Source: Comamonas sp. lk (lineage in GTDB: Bacteria > Pseudomonadota > Gammaproteobacteria > Burkholderiales > Burkholderiaceae_C). From it: a stretch of DNA of 64,000 nt. The DNA lies in assembly GCF_900564145.1 (NCBI RefSeq), contig NZ_UOOB01000001.1:1862754-1926753 (forward strand). Direction: 5' to 3'. The notes beneath the pieces were generated by a model, which saw only the letters and a list, made by a program, of their open reading frames with translations, was not told the origin of the DNA and ran no database searches. Position 1 is the stretch's first letter, and each line of letters starts with the position of its first letter. Positions 48,139 through 57,433 of this stretch are shown one piece after another. The position numbers and the translations under genes are program-made.

Positions 48139-50360
48139 TGAACAAGCTGCCCAGCACCCAGGGCGGCGCTGCGGGCAGCTTTGTTCGCGGCAATGAGTTC
48201 TTCAAGGATCGCCCAACGCCGTACAGCACCACCAAGCGCGGTGACGACACCATCACGGTGACCCCATATGGCATCACGGCCAAGCGTGCGCCGCCAAGCC
48301 AGACCGATGATTTGCCCATCGAGCTGCTGACGGCAGTGCGGTTCACGCCCGAGCAGGTGGCCAACTGCGCGGCCAACATCAATCCAGAGCCTGCGGGCAT
48401 GGCCTATCACCTGCGCCGCTTGTACGGCATGACGCTCAGCCGGGGAGAAACCGGCGATGAATTGCCCGGGACGGGTCCCCAGTCCCAGCTGTGGCAGTAC
48501 CCGCAGGGCACGCAGCAGATGGGCCGCTTGGTGTCGGTGGGTGATGGCTATTTTGTGTCGGTGGGTCATGCGGCCGGGCTGGGCAATGTGCTGCCTGACT
48601 ATGACGACCAGGCCCCCAACCTCAACCGCCCGCGCGTGGCGCTGATGCACAAGAGCAATTTCAGCGGCCCTTACCTGAACACGATCACCCGGCAAAAGCA
48701 TATTCGCGGCGGCTCGCTGCGGTTTCACAAGGCCAACGATGGGGATCGGGGCCTGCCGGACGCGCCCGGTGATCGGCTCAGCGATGCTTTCGGGGCGAAC
48801 TATTACCTGCAGGAGTGCGAGGATCTGTGGCAGTGCACGGCCAATGCGGCCGGAGACTTCGCCTATGTGGGCGCCAAGGTCAGCGTGGTGCCGCTGGGCT
48901 GGATGGATTCGGCACACCGCTATGCCTTCGCGGTGTTCGGTCTGAGCCTGCGCCACATGGGCAATAGCAGCCTGTCTTGCTATGTGTACTGCACGGGCAC
49001 GCGCGCCGCGGTGCATGCCTGGCCGGACTTGCCGCGCCACCCGGGCAGCGACAACCGCCCCTGGGTAGGCCTGGCCGAGTGCGATGTATCTGCCCCCGGC
49101 ATGTTCAGCCTGGGGCGCGGCATGCTGGCTGCGCTGCTGATCCCTCACACCGAGCATGCACTGACGGCCGGGGGCGCGACTATCGGGGCACACTGCGTGG
49201 CGGCGGGCTTCGACCCCTGCATGCTGATCAGCCGCGACTTTGGTGCAACGTGGCAGATCACGCCCCAGCCCTTGCTGCGTGAGCTGGCCCATGCCCGCGC
49301 CGATGGCTCTTGCACCTATCCACCGCTGCGCGTGCAGCTGCTGGCTCTGGACGACCGAGGCGGCTTTGTGCTGAGCGTGGCGGCGATGAACCAGCGCCTG
49401 TCGGGGGATGTTCCCTCTGCTGCCTTTGACGAGACGGCGGGCTTTGCCCTGGATCAGCTGACATCCATGAACAACGGCACTGGGCTCAACAGCCGCTGGA
49501 TCTCGGCCGGCCACGCGCAGCGCATGAGCTTTATGACGCTGTTCAAGGGCGATGCCACCGGTGGGCTGACGCGGCTCACGACGCTGGACGCATATCAGCT
49601 GCGCTTTGGCGACTGGCCCGCGACCTTCGCCGGGTCGGACACCAGCAATTGCCCGCCCGGGACCTACCGCTACAACGTGCTGCTCAATGCGGACGTGGGG
49701 GCGCATACGGCGCGGCTGGCCTGCATGGGAGAGGGCAGCCTGGCGTTACTGGCCCGCACCATTGAGGTGACATTCCCCGAGTGGAGCCTGGGAGGCGACT
49801 ATCCGCCCGAGCTTTTGGTGTTCAAGGAACTGGAGACGTTCGCGCTGCAGTCCGACGATGGCGGAGCCACCTGGGCCAAGTATGTGCTGCCTGCGCAGGC
49901 TCTGCCGTTTGCCGATGCCATGGCCTATGCCGAGCGCTGTGCATCGACGGCCGGTGACCCGCAAGCCATGCGGTTGCATTACCGCAATTGGGCGCCTGTC
50001 TTGCCGGGGCGCGCCTACCTGGGCTGGTGCCTGACCCAGGCGCGCGGCAAGGAGCTTGGTGGGAGGTTGGCGCAGCTGGCCATGGTGGTGCCTCAGCTGG
50101 ATGGGGTGACGCTGCAGGTCACGAAGACGATCAAGTCCCAGCTGCAGAGCAATGGTCAGTGGTCCACGGCCTGGACGCTCAAGCGCCACAGCAGCCTGCC
50201 TGCCGAGGCTTTCATGCCGGTGGTGTTTGACCCGTATGCATGGGAGTTTGGCGGCTTCAGGCCAGCCCCCGCCTTGATTTACCTGGGGGATGCCCAGAGT
50301 GAGGATTACCGCGCCTGGATCTGGCCTGCCTTGCCTGGAGCGCTGGAGAAAAACCAATGA
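48138..50360 (+). CDS. Large tail protein
   Basis: A 740-residue protein of beta-rich composition (MNKLPSTQGGAAGSFVRGNE, GRLVSVGDGYFVSVGHAAG, SRDFGATWQITPQPLLRELA). SRDFGATW and SDDGGATWAKYVL resemble Asp-box turns of sialidase-like propellers, suggesting a propeller fold in the tail. Coupled at both ends (TGATG and ATGA). Exact tail position unknown. Confidence 0.6.
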   Translation: MNKLPSTQGGAAGSFVRGNEFFKDRPTPYSTTKRGDDTITVTPYGITAKRAPPSQTDDLPIELLTAVRFTPEQVANCAANINPEPAGMAYHLRRLYGMTLSRGETGDELPGTGPQSQLWQYPQGTQQMGRLVSVGDGYFVSVGHAAGLGNVLPDYDDQAPNLNRPRVALMHKSNFSGPYLNTITRQKHIRGGSLRFHKANDGDRGLPDAPGDRLSDAFGANYYLQECEDLWQCTANAAGDFAYVGAKVSVVPLGWMDSAHRYAFAVFGLSLRHMGNSSLSCYVYCTGTRAAVHAWPDLPRHPGSDNRPWVGLAECDVSAPGMFSLGRGMLAALLIPHTEHALTAGGATIGAHCVAAGFDPCMLISRDFGATWQITPQPLLRELAHARADGSCTYPPLRVQLLALDDRGGFVLSVAAMNQRLSGDVPSAAFDETAGFALDQLTSMNNGTGLNSRWISAGHAQRMSFMTLFKGDATGGLTRLTTLDAYQLRFGDWPATFAGSDTSNCPPGTYRYNVLLNADVGAHTARLACMGEGSLALLARTIEVTFPEWSLGGDYPPELLVFKELETFALQSDDGGATWAKYVLPAQALPFADAMAYAERCASTAGDPQAMRLHYRNWAPVLPGRAYLGWCLTQARGKELGGRLAQLAMVVPQLDGVTLQVTKTIKSQLQSNGQWSTAWTLKRHSSLPAEAFMPVVFDPYAWEFGGFRPAPALIYLGDAQSEDYRAWIWPALPGALEKNQ

Positions 50361-52456
50361 CAAACCTTTTAAGCAAGCTCGACTACAGCGAGTCGGTATT
50401 TGTGGCGCCGGTCTACCGCACTCAGTTGCAGGCGGTGGAAGTGCTGGCGCCCTTGGTGGTGGGCTCGGTGCGCAGGGAGTTTCGCTCCGCGCTGCCGTCC
50501 GGCATGAGCTACGCCTGGATGGACGGCCGGCACATCGTTTTCAACCATATCCGCGTGGTGGGCTCGACCCGTGAGACTTGGTCGGCGGCCTATACGGACA
50601 GCTCGCCCGCAGGGCTGCGCGGTTTCTGGGTGAAGGTGGAGGTTCTGGTGCCATCGGGTACCAGCTCCGTGCACTACAGCGAGGTCAAGGTGCTGGTGAC
50701 GCCCGGATATTGGCAGGCCGTGGCGGCCAGCGATAGCTGGGATGCCGGTGCGCACTCGATCAAAACACTGCGGGGGGCGGTGACCGGGAAATTTTCGGTA
50801 CCGGTGCGAGCCGTGGGGGTGGTGTGCGGCCTGACCAAGGCCTTCAATCGGGTGGAGCAAGAAGACGGCCGCCTGCGCATCGCGCATGGTTTTTGGGTGT
50901 CCGGCGATACCTTGGCCATCTGGAACCGGCCCGAGGCCGGGGACGGCCGCAGCGGGGATATGCAAGAGCTGTCACCCATGCCCGCATGGACCCCGGAGGC
51001 TGTATTGCGCGTGGACGCCACCGGCGGCTCGGTCACTTATTACGTGAACGATGTGCCGGTGGCGCGCGGTGTGAGCGCTCTCGGCGGCGAGACGGTGATG
51101 CTGGCCGCCGCCATGCTCAACGCACGCGATGAGGTGGATGCCCCGGCCCTGCAGTCAGCCCTGAACGATGGCAGCGGTGCGATGACGCTGCATCTGGGTC
51201 AGCGTGGCGGCGATGTTGAGGTGCAGGCCAGGGGCACGGCGCGGCTTCATTTGGCCGTAAGTTCTTGGAATCACGGCTCCCGCACGGTGCTGGGTGCGCT
51301 GCGCGCCAGTGGCACGGATCGCAGCTCGAGCGGTGCGGCCGCGCTGAAGCTGTCCTTGGTGAGTTACGGCTACGGCATGCAGGGCAGCACCGGCGGCGGT
51401 GGCACGGCTCTGCGCCTGGTGGCCCAGGGCGTGGGCTACCCCGAAGGCAGCGGCTTTGGCCAGGCTTCGCTGTCGCTGCACGCTTACGGCTACAGCGACA
51501 ACATCAGCCGCCCGCCCGGGATCGATGAGGCTCTGCTGATGTGGGCGCGCATCGACGTGGATTCGCTGCCAGGCCGGATTCTGCATGTGCCCCAGGGCGT
51601 GCGGGCCTCGATGCAGGCCAGCTTGCGCCGGCCGGTCACGCAGCGTCAACGCCTGACCATGAATTCCCGCCATGCAGGTTCTCGGCTGCAATCCATCACC
51701 ATCAAGGAGCGCTTGCGCGTCAAGGCTCCTGCCGCAGGCGGGGTGTTGGTGGATGCGGCCCTGGTGGAGGCGCTGGTGGGCGGCTCCCGTCTGACTGCGC
51801 TGATGCTGGTGGATGTGGATCTGCGCGAGGTGCTGACCGGCCATGCCGTGCTGGACGGGGGCGTGCTCAAGGACGGGCGACTGATTGAGCGTATCGCTGC
51901 CCATGCTGGGCTGAGTGCGGAGCAACTGCTGACGGCCTGGCTGCGGGAGGTGATCGGGGTGGCGGCGCCCTCTGCACCGTTCAATGCCCCAATCGGAGTG
52001 TTTTCTGTGCGAGACACAGGCGCAGCAAGCGAAGGTAGCTCTACTTATGATAGCTATAACTTCAACAGTTTCGCCAATATCGGCGGCAATTACTTCGGCG
52101 CCGGCGAGCAAGGCTTGTTTGCGCTGGAGGGCGAGGACGATGCCGGCCAGCCCATCGAGGTGCATATCGACCTGGGCCAGCGCAACTTTGACAGCGATCA
52201 CCTCAAGGCGCTGGCCAATGCCTATGCGCAAACCAATGCGGCCCAGCCGCTGCAGCTGCTGGTGACCATGCATGATGGCAAGACCTACACCTACCCGTCA
52301 CGCGGCGCCGATCCAGTCAAACGGACCCAGCGCTTTGACCTGGGGCGCGGCCTGCGGGCGCACTTCTTCGGGCTGGAAATTCGCAACGATGAGGGCGCGG
52401 CGTTTGAGCTGGGCGGCCTGGACTTCAATCTGACCGAGAGCAAACGGAGAATCTAA
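50357..52456 (+). CDS. Large tail or fibre-base protein
   Basis: A 699-residue protein (MTNLLSKLDYSESVFVAPVY) with concanavalin-like or jelly-roll hints (RIAHGFWVSGDTLAIWNRPE, VTYYVNDVPVARGVSALGGE) and repeated GYGY-type segments (SLVSYGYGMQGSTGGGGTAL, LHAYGYSDN). The C-terminal domain ends GGLDFNLTESKRRI. Coupled to neighbours by ATGA. Tail location is inferred from the cluster. Confidence 0.6.
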   Translation: MTNLLSKLDYSESVFVAPVYRTQLQAVEVLAPLVVGSVRREFRSALPSGMSYAWMDGRHIVFNHIRVVGSTRETWSAAYTDSSPAGLRGFWVKVEVLVPSGTSSVHYSEVKVLVTPGYWQAVAASDSWDAGAHSIKTLRGAVTGKFSVPVRAVGVVCGLTKAFNRVEQEDGRLRIAHGFWVSGDTLAIWNRPEAGDGRSGDMQELSPMPAWTPEAVLRVDATGGSVTYYVNDVPVARGVSALGGETVMLAAAMLNARDEVDAPALQSALNDGSGAMTLHLGQRGGDVEVQARGTARLHLAVSSWNHGSRTVLGALRASGTDRSSSGAAALKLSLVSYGYGMQGSTGGGGTALRLVAQGVGYPEGSGFGQASLSLHAYGYSDNISRPPGIDEALLMWARIDVDSLPGRILHVPQGVRASMQASLRRPVTQRQRLTMNSRHAGSRLQSITIKERLRVKAPAAGGVLVDAALVEALVGGSRLTALMLVDVDLREVLTGHAVLDGGVLKDGRLIERIAAHAGLSAEQLLTAWLREVIGVAAPSAPFNAPIGVFSVRDTGAASEGSSTYDSYNFNSFANIGGNYFGAGEQGLFALEGEDDAGQPIEVHIDLGQRNFDSDHLKALANAYAQTNAAQPLQLLVTMHDGKTYTYPSRGADPVKRTQRFDLGRGLRAHFFGLEIRNDEGAAFELGGLDFNLTESKRRI

Positions 52457-53943
52457 TGAGCAACCTTTCAGACACCCTCATTGACCGCCCCATCAGCGTG
52501 CCGTCGATCCGCGAGAACGACAACAGCGGCCAGGGCTATTTCACGGAAGGCGTGATGGTGGCCATCTGGCAGTTGCTGGTCGGCCTGATCAACAACAAGG
52601 ACGAGCAGAGCCGGGCGCTGCTCGGCGGCCTGCTCAAGCAGCTCGATGAGGTTGACGCCGCACCGCTCAATCGCTCGCGGCTGGACAGCATCCTGGCGCG
52701 CATGGACAACCTGACCACGCCAGAGGCTCCCACCTTGCCGGTGGCGCCATCGCTGCAGCCGCTGGATTACACGCCGGCCGCGCTGCCCGCGGTGAATGCG
52801 CGCTTCACCGATCTGCCCGACTTGCCGGCACTGCGCGCGCTGATGGAGATTGGCGCTGCGCCGGTGGTGGACGAGGGCATGGACTTGTCGCTCAACGAGT
52901 TTCGCAACCTGTTTGTGAGCGAGCGCGATCAGCTGCTGGCGCTGGTAGGCAATGCGTTTGACGACTTCACTACCCGGTTTTTGCCCGAAAGCGGCGAGGT
53001 GGAGGCCGCCATGCAGTGGCTGGTGGATGCCATCCGCGCCAATGGCACGGGCCTCCCCATTCACATCGAGGCCCAAATCTGGGAGCGCGACCGCGCGCGG
53101 GTGGGCAAGGAGACGGGCCGCCAGGTGGCCACAGCCATCAACAGCTGGGCCGCCAAAGGCTACAGCATCCCGCCCGGCGCCATGGTGGGCCAGGTGGCCG
53201 CGATCCGACGCGATGCCCACGACCAGCTCAGCACCAGCAGCCGCGAGATTGCCATCAAGGTCACCGAGATCCATGTGGAGAATGCTCGTTTTGCGGTGGA
53301 GCAGATGCTGAGCCTGCGCAATCAGGCGTTGAGCCAGGCGACCGACTATATGAAGGCCATGATGCTCAGCCCCCAGTACGCGGGCACCTGGATCACTTCC
53401 ATGTTGGACAACCGGGGCAAGGTGGCCGGCATCAAAGCCGACCTGTACCGGGCCCAGGCCGGCGTGGCCACCGATGTGTTCCGTACAGAAAACGGTTTCA
53501 ATCTGGATCTTTTCAAGGCCGCCACCGATGCCAATCTGGAGGATGTGAAGACCTCCAACAGCACCCAGATCGAAGTGCTGCGTGCGGCACTGGAGCAAGA
53601 TCGCAACCGCTTCACCACGGCCATCGAGTCCTTCCGGGCGCGCACTGGCACTGAGCTGGACGTGTACAAGACCACCTCTGACTCGCTCATGCGCTATTAC
53701 GAGTCTGCCATTCGAGCATCCGGCCTCAAGGCTGAAGTGCTTGGAAAGACTGCGGATACAGCTATCAAAATTGATGAGGTGGAAGTCAATCGCGCGCTGA
53801 CAGTAGCCAAGCTCAAGGTGGATCAGGCGATGGAACTGCTCAAGACCTATGCCCAGCAGGCCAGTGCCGCGCTGAACAATATGCAGCTCAACAGCACTTA
53901 CCAGGCCAGCTGGAATGTGAGCGAGCGCAAAGACTCGCAGTAG
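52456..53943 (+). CDS. Coiled-coil tail protein
   Basis: A 495-residue protein. The second half is one long helical region (VENARFAVEQMLSLRNQALS, VLRAALEQDRNRFTTAIESF, EVNRALTVAKLKVDQAMELL), suitable for a trimeric rod or tail needle. N-terminal MSNLSDTLIDRPISVPSIRE may dock to the preceding protein. The stop is followed nine bases later by a late leader. Confidence 0.6.
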   Translation: MSNLSDTLIDRPISVPSIRENDNSGQGYFTEGVMVAIWQLLVGLINNKDEQSRALLGGLLKQLDEVDAAPLNRSRLDSILARMDNLTTPEAPTLPVAPSLQPLDYTPAALPAVNARFTDLPDLPALRALMEIGAAPVVDEGMDLSLNEFRNLFVSERDQLLALVGNAFDDFTTRFLPESGEVEAAMQWLVDAIRANGTGLPIHIEAQIWERDRARVGKETGRQVATAINSWAAKGYSIPPGAMVGQVAAIRRDAHDQLSTSSREIAIKVTEIHVENARFAVEQMLSLRNQALSQATDYMKAMMLSPQYAGTWITSMLDNRGKVAGIKADLYRAQAGVATDVFRTENGFNLDLFKAATDANLEDVKTSNSTQIEVLRAALEQDRNRFTTAIESFRARTGTELDVYKTTSDSLMRYYESAIRASGLKAEVLGKTADTAIKIDEVEVNRALTVAKLKVDQAMELLKTYAQQASAALNNMQLNSTYQASWNVSERKDSQ

Positions 53944-53951
53944 TGCCCCCG

Positions 53952-53994
53952 CTAGGGTTCGACAGTTGGGCGGCAGGACTAGACACTGCCGCTC
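53952..53994 (+). promoter_or_regulatory. Late leader element 4
   Basis: CTAGGGTTCGAC starts at 53952, 43 bases before the ATG at 53995. GGGCGGCAG (53968-53976), 9-base loop and CTGCCGCTC (53986-53994) form a nine-pair hairpin (one G-U) ending at the ATG. No Shine-Dalgarno sequence. Confidence 0.7.
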
Positions 53995-54363
53995 ATGCCT
54001 GCCCACAAAGTCAAACTTCAAATCAATCAGGGCGCCACGTTCGTTGACCGCGTTATTTGGCGTACTGGCGCGACCAAAGCGACCCTGGCGCCCGTTGATC
54101 TAACGGGTTGCAGGGCGCGTGCGCAGGTGCGCTCTGATATTGATAGCCCTGATGTCCTGTTGGAAATGACGACCGAGAACGGCCGCATTGTGCTGGGCGG
54201 TCCATCAGGGGAAATTCATATCACCATTGATGCCGCGACGACAGCAGCCTTTCAATGGGAGTCTGGTGTTTATGACTTGGAAATCATTTTTCCTAATGGT
54301 CAGGTTACGCGCTTCTTGGAAGGTGGAGTGACGGTCTCCAAGGGGGTGACGCGTGACAACTGA
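53995..54363 (+). CDS. Fibre-region phage protein (common tail-associated family)
   Basis: A 122-residue beta protein. LQINQGATFVDRVIWRTGAT, VDLTGCRARAQVRSD, and FQWESGVYDLEIIFPNGQVT followed by RFLEGGVTVSKGVTR is a pattern seen in many podovirus and siphovirus proteins encoded next to tail fibres. Exact role unknown. It opens a transcription unit with a late leader, and its end overlaps the next gene by 11 bases. Confidence 0.65.
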   Translation: MPAHKVKLQINQGATFVDRVIWRTGATKATLAPVDLTGCRARAQVRSDIDSPDVLLEMTTENGRIVLGGPSGEIHITIDAATTAAFQWESGVYDLEIIFPNGQVTRFLEGGVTVSKGVTRDN

Positions 54364-54928
54364 TATTTTGGTAATTGAATCCACGAACTTGCTTCAGGAG
54401 CAGGTGGAAGTCTTGGTGGTGCTGGAGACAAAGAGTAGCCACGAAGTAGTTGAAACAGCCAAGAACCCAGAAGTGGTTGAAGTCCGAACCGTGGAAGCTG
54501 TGACGGAAATTCAGCAGGAATTCGTTGTGGTGACTGAAGGCATCCAAGGCCCACCTGGCATCCCGGGCCCAGCCGGCGGGCAGGTGCTGCAGCGCACGGC
54601 AGGCATGGACACCAGCGCGCTGCTGGTGGTCTATGAAGACTTGAACGGCGCTGTCTGGCCGGCTGACCCCGATGTGGAGCGCGATGTGCTGGCGCTGCTG
54701 GGCGTGACGGTGAGCGCGGCCGCCGGCGGCCAGCCCATCAATGTTCAGCGCTTGGGCCACATCGATGACGCGGCTTGGCAGCTGCAGCCCGGCAAGCGCG
54801 TTTTCCTGGGCAGGCAGGGCCGCCTGACGCAGGAGCCGCCGAAAGCCGGCTATGACGTTCTGATCGGCATGGCGCTCACTGCGAGCCGCCTTCTTCTCAA
54901 TTTTCAAGACCCTATAGAACTGGAGTGA
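54353..54928 (+). CDS. Fibre-region protein with short collagen-like segment
   Basis: A 191-residue protein. A Glu/Val-rich start (VLVVLETKSSHEVVETAKNP) is followed by GPPGIPGPAGG, a short collagen-like triplet run typical of phage fibres, then GMDTSALLVVYEDLNGAVWP and AWQLQPGKRVFLGRQGRL. Probably a trimeric fibre component or adaptor. Confidence 0.6.
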   Translation: MTTDILVIESTNLLQEQVEVLVVLETKSSHEVVETAKNPEVVEVRTVEAVTEIQQEFVVVTEGIQGPPGIPGPAGGQVLQRTAGMDTSALLVVYEDLNGAVWPADPDVERDVLALLGVTVSAAAGGQPINVQRLGHIDDAAWQLQPGKRVFLGRQGRLTQEPPKAGYDVLIGMALTASRLLLNFQDPIELE

Positions 54929-54931
54929 GTC

Positions 54932-55462
54932 ATGGCAACTCAGGCTACCCAAGGATTTTTGGCCCGCGTGTCGGGCAAGACCAGACAGATTTTTGGTTTG
55001 GCGGCATCAGCCGGCGCGGCGGATGCAGGCAAGCTGGTTGCGACCGGCTCGGATGGCAGGCTGGATGCGAGCCTGATGCCTGTGGGCATTGGTGCCAACA
55101 CGATCATCGTTCCCGCTAGCGAGGCCATTGGCGCGGGCAAGTTTGTCAATTTCTACAGCAATGCGGGCGCGATGAACGTGCGCCTTGCTGACAACAGCAA
55201 CGCCCGTCAGGCGGATGGCTATGTCAAGGATGCTGTGGCGAATGCTGCGCAAGCTACGGTTTACCCTCTGGATACAACCAATACAGCGATGACCGGGCTG
55301 ACACCGGGCGCGCGCTATTGGCTGGGTACGGCAGGCGGGGTGATTTCCGCTGCGCTGGACCCGACAGATACCGCCAATGTAGGCAAGATTTGCCAAGAGC
55401 TGGGCGTGGCCAAGAGCGCGACCGAGCTGGTGACAGACGATATCGGGTTTGTGGTTCTCTGA
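54932..55462 (+). CDS. Fibre-associated protein, unknown
   Basis: A 176-residue protein (MATQATQGFLARVSGKTRQI, ATGSDGRLDASLMPVGIGAN, LTPGARYWLGTAGGVISA). DGRLDASLMP and YWLGTAGG are frequent in phage tail-fibre-linked proteins with beta-helical or knob folds. Its stop overlaps the next ATG. Confidence 0.6.
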   Translation: MATQATQGFLARVSGKTRQIFGLAASAGAADAGKLVATGSDGRLDASLMPVGIGANTIIVPASEAIGAGKFVNFYSNAGAMNVRLADNSNARQADGYVKDAVANAAQATVYPLDTTNTAMTGLTPGARYWLGTAGGVISAALDPTDTANVGKICQELGVAKSATELVTDDIGFVVL

Positions 55463-55665
55463 TGGCGACGCGAAAGCCCATCGTCCGAGTCAATGGCAGA
55501 AATCAGCAGCTACCTGCTGGGGACGTGCTGGCAGGTGTGATGCAGCGACTGCCGGTGTTTCAGACGGATGTGGCAGCTGTATTGATTGACCTGAGTGCCA
55601 AAGCGAGCGGGAGCGCGCTTCCCGTGTACCAGTCTTCAGGTGAAATTGTTGAGGTTCCTTTGTAA
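55462..55665 (+). CDS. Small fibre-region protein
   Basis: A 67-residue protein starting MATRKPIVRVNGRNQQLPAG, coupled on both sides (TGATG upstream, AATG downstream). GDVLAGVMQRLPVFQTDVAA resembles short fibre N-terminal segments, including the beginning of the next gene. Possibly a linker subunit. Confidence 0.5.
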   Translation: MATRKPIVRVNGRNQQLPAGDVLAGVMQRLPVFQTDVAAVLIDLSAKASGSALPVYQSSGEIVEVPL

Positions 55666-56630
55666 TGACAGTCCGCCGCCCACTCGTTCTTCGCGCAGAT
55701 ACCGCCACTCCGAGGCTGCAAGAGATGCCCGCCGGCGATACCTTGCCAGCGGACACGTTGGGCAATGCACTGCAGGTGCTGCTGCAAGGGTTGGTCACCA
55801 GCAATAACGCCGGCATTACGCCAGCCGATACGGTGCTGCAGGCGCTTGGAAAGTTGCAAGCTCAGGCCAACGCAAAGGTGGACAAAGATGGCCCCAAGGT
55901 GCTGAGTGATAACAACTTCACAAACTCAGAGCGCGTGAAGCTGGCCAACATCGCGGACGGAGCAAGCAACGACAGAAGTAAGCACACAGGAGCGCAAGCC
56001 ATTGCAACTGTGGAGGGGCTGGAGGGCCGACTAGACGCTGCTTTGCGGGTCAAGATCATCACTGATGCGACCTCAACCAAGGATTACTTGCAAAAGATTG
56101 TTGCCCTTGGTCCCGGATATTATCGCCACTACGTTTCGATAGTAGAGCTTCCAAATATCCCGCCAGAAAGCGCTGGATTCCTTTCTGTAACTGGTGATAC
56201 CTTCTCGTTATTGATTTCAAGTTATAGCACTGCCGATTTGACCGTTATTTCAGGAACGCTGAATGACATTGCCTCCGGTACTTGGAGAGTAAATGTTATT
56301 GGTAAATCGGAGCGTGGAAGCAATGCTAATGGTGAGTATGTGAAGCTTCCTGATGGAACAATGATCTGTACACATACCCTCTCAGGGATTGCCGCAGCTA
56401 ACGCTACTCCTGTAGCAAGTCTCTTTCGTTCAAACTCGCAAAATTGGACATTCCCGGCTGCATTTGCGGCGATACCTTCAGTCAGCCACAGCGAGTCAAC
56501 GGGCATTGGATTGGCATGGACCGCCTTGGGGTCCGTAGGAATCACCAAAACTGCTACTTCAATTTCTTTGTATTCCTTTAGTCAGGGCGTCGCTACCGTT
56601 TGTATTACGGCAATCGGAAGGTGGAAGTGA
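55665..56630 (+). CDS. Tail fibre protein
   Basis: A 321-residue protein. The N-terminus (MTVRRPLVLRADTATPRLQE, LGNALQVLLQGLVTSNNAGI) attaches to the tail; DNNFTNSERVKLANIADGAS is a widespread fibre shaft repeat; the end GEYVKLPDGTMICTHTLSGI, NWTFPAAFAAIPSVSHSEST is a receptor-binding knob of the SGNH-free phage-fibre tip type. The C-terminal half is AT-richer, a sign of tip exchange. Recognises the host surface. Confidence 0.8.
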   Translation: MTVRRPLVLRADTATPRLQEMPAGDTLPADTLGNALQVLLQGLVTSNNAGITPADTVLQALGKLQAQANAKVDKDGPKVLSDNNFTNSERVKLANIADGASNDRSKHTGAQAIATVEGLEGRLDAALRVKIITDATSTKDYLQKIVALGPGYYRHYVSIVELPNIPPESAGFLSVTGDTFSLLISSYSTADLTVISGTLNDIASGTWRVNVIGKSERGSNANGEYVKLPDGTMICTHTLSGIAAANATPVASLFRSNSQNWTFPAAFAAIPSVSHSESTGIGLAWTALGSVGITKTATSISLYSFSQGVATVCITAIGRWK

Positions 56631-56989
56631 TGATTATCAATTTAAGCCCTGTGCGCAGCGATAACCACCTGGCTGTCGCAGTAAATGGAAATGCTCTTTT
56701 GATTAATGAAGAGTTGTTTGATTTTTCACAGCTGCAGGATGGTGAAACCCTGCCGCGTGCTGCCATTGATTCCCCCTGGTTTTCCGGTGATGTGAAGCGC
56801 GAGGGCGGCGTGCTGCATGTGACTTTGGTGCTTCCCCATGGTCCAGAGGCCGACGAAGCCGCGCGTTTTCCCGTTCCCATAACCGTCACGCAAGACGGGC
56901 CGGTGGATCTGCCACCGAGCGGGCATGTCGTGCCTGCTCTCCCATCGCTGCCGCAACTGCCCGTAGAGGAACCCCATGAGCAATATTGA
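56630..56989 (+). CDS. Fibre-associated small protein
   Basis: A 119-residue protein, coupled to the fibre gene by TGATG. VRSDNHLAVAVNGNALLINE and FDFSQLQDGETLPRAAIDSP resemble small proteins encoded right after fibres that help folding or trimerisation. A Pro-rich C-terminal tail. Role inferred from place. Confidence 0.6.
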   Translation: MIINLSPVRSDNHLAVAVNGNALLINEELFDFSQLQDGETLPRAAIDSPWFSGDVKREGGVLHVTLVLPHGPEADEAARFPVPITVTQDGPVDLPPSGHVVPALPSLPQLPVEEPHEQY

Positions 56990-57383
56990 TTGGACGCAGC
57001 GCAAGGCCGCGCCCACGGCAGCCGAGCAGCTGCAGGCCGCCAAGGATGCGATGAAGGCCCAGGCCACGGCGCGGCGCTGGGAGTGTGAAACCGGCGGCAT
57101 CATGCTCAACGGCATGCGAGTGCTCACAGGCATTGAGGACCAGAATCGCATCACCACGGTGGTGGCCAATGCGCGGCGCTCAGGGTTGGAGATGGTGGAT
57201 TTCAAAGCGGCCGGCGCCTGGGTGACGATTTCAGTGGTTAAGGTGGAGGCCATCGCTTGCGCCATCGCATTGCATGTGCAGGCGTCGTTCACCGTAGAGC
57301 GTGCCCACCACGAGGCAGTTGATGCGTTGCTGGATCTGGCGGCCGTGCAAGCCTATGACGTGACCGCTGGCTGGCCGATGTGA
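56976..57383 (+). CDS. DUF4376-type tail fibre assembly protein
   Basis: A 135-residue protein. WECETGGIMLNGMRVLTGIE, TVVANARRSGLEMVDFKAAG, AWVTISVVKVEAIACAIALH match the DUF4376 domain, found in fibre-assembly chaperones. It overlaps the preceding gene by 14 bases and ends eight bases before a late leader. Confidence 0.7.
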   Translation: MSNIDWTQRKAAPTAAEQLQAAKDAMKAQATARRWECETGGIMLNGMRVLTGIEDQNRITTVVANARRSGLEMVDFKAAGAWVTISVVKVEAIACAIALHVQASFTVERAHHEAVDALLDLAAVQAYDVTAGWPM

Positions 57384-57390
57384 CACCCCT

Positions 57391-57433
57391 CTAGGGTTCG
57401 ACCAAAGAGCCCGACCCCGGAAAACTTCGGGGT
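57391..57433 (+). promoter_or_regulatory. Late leader element 5 (before the holin)
   Basis: CTAGGGTTCGAC starts at 57391, 43 bases before the ATG at 57434. ACCCCGG (57414-57420), 6-base loop and TCGGGGT (57427-57433) form a seven-pair hairpin (one G-U) ending at the ATG. The GGGG of the stem is the only SD-like run and is paired. Confidence 0.7.
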
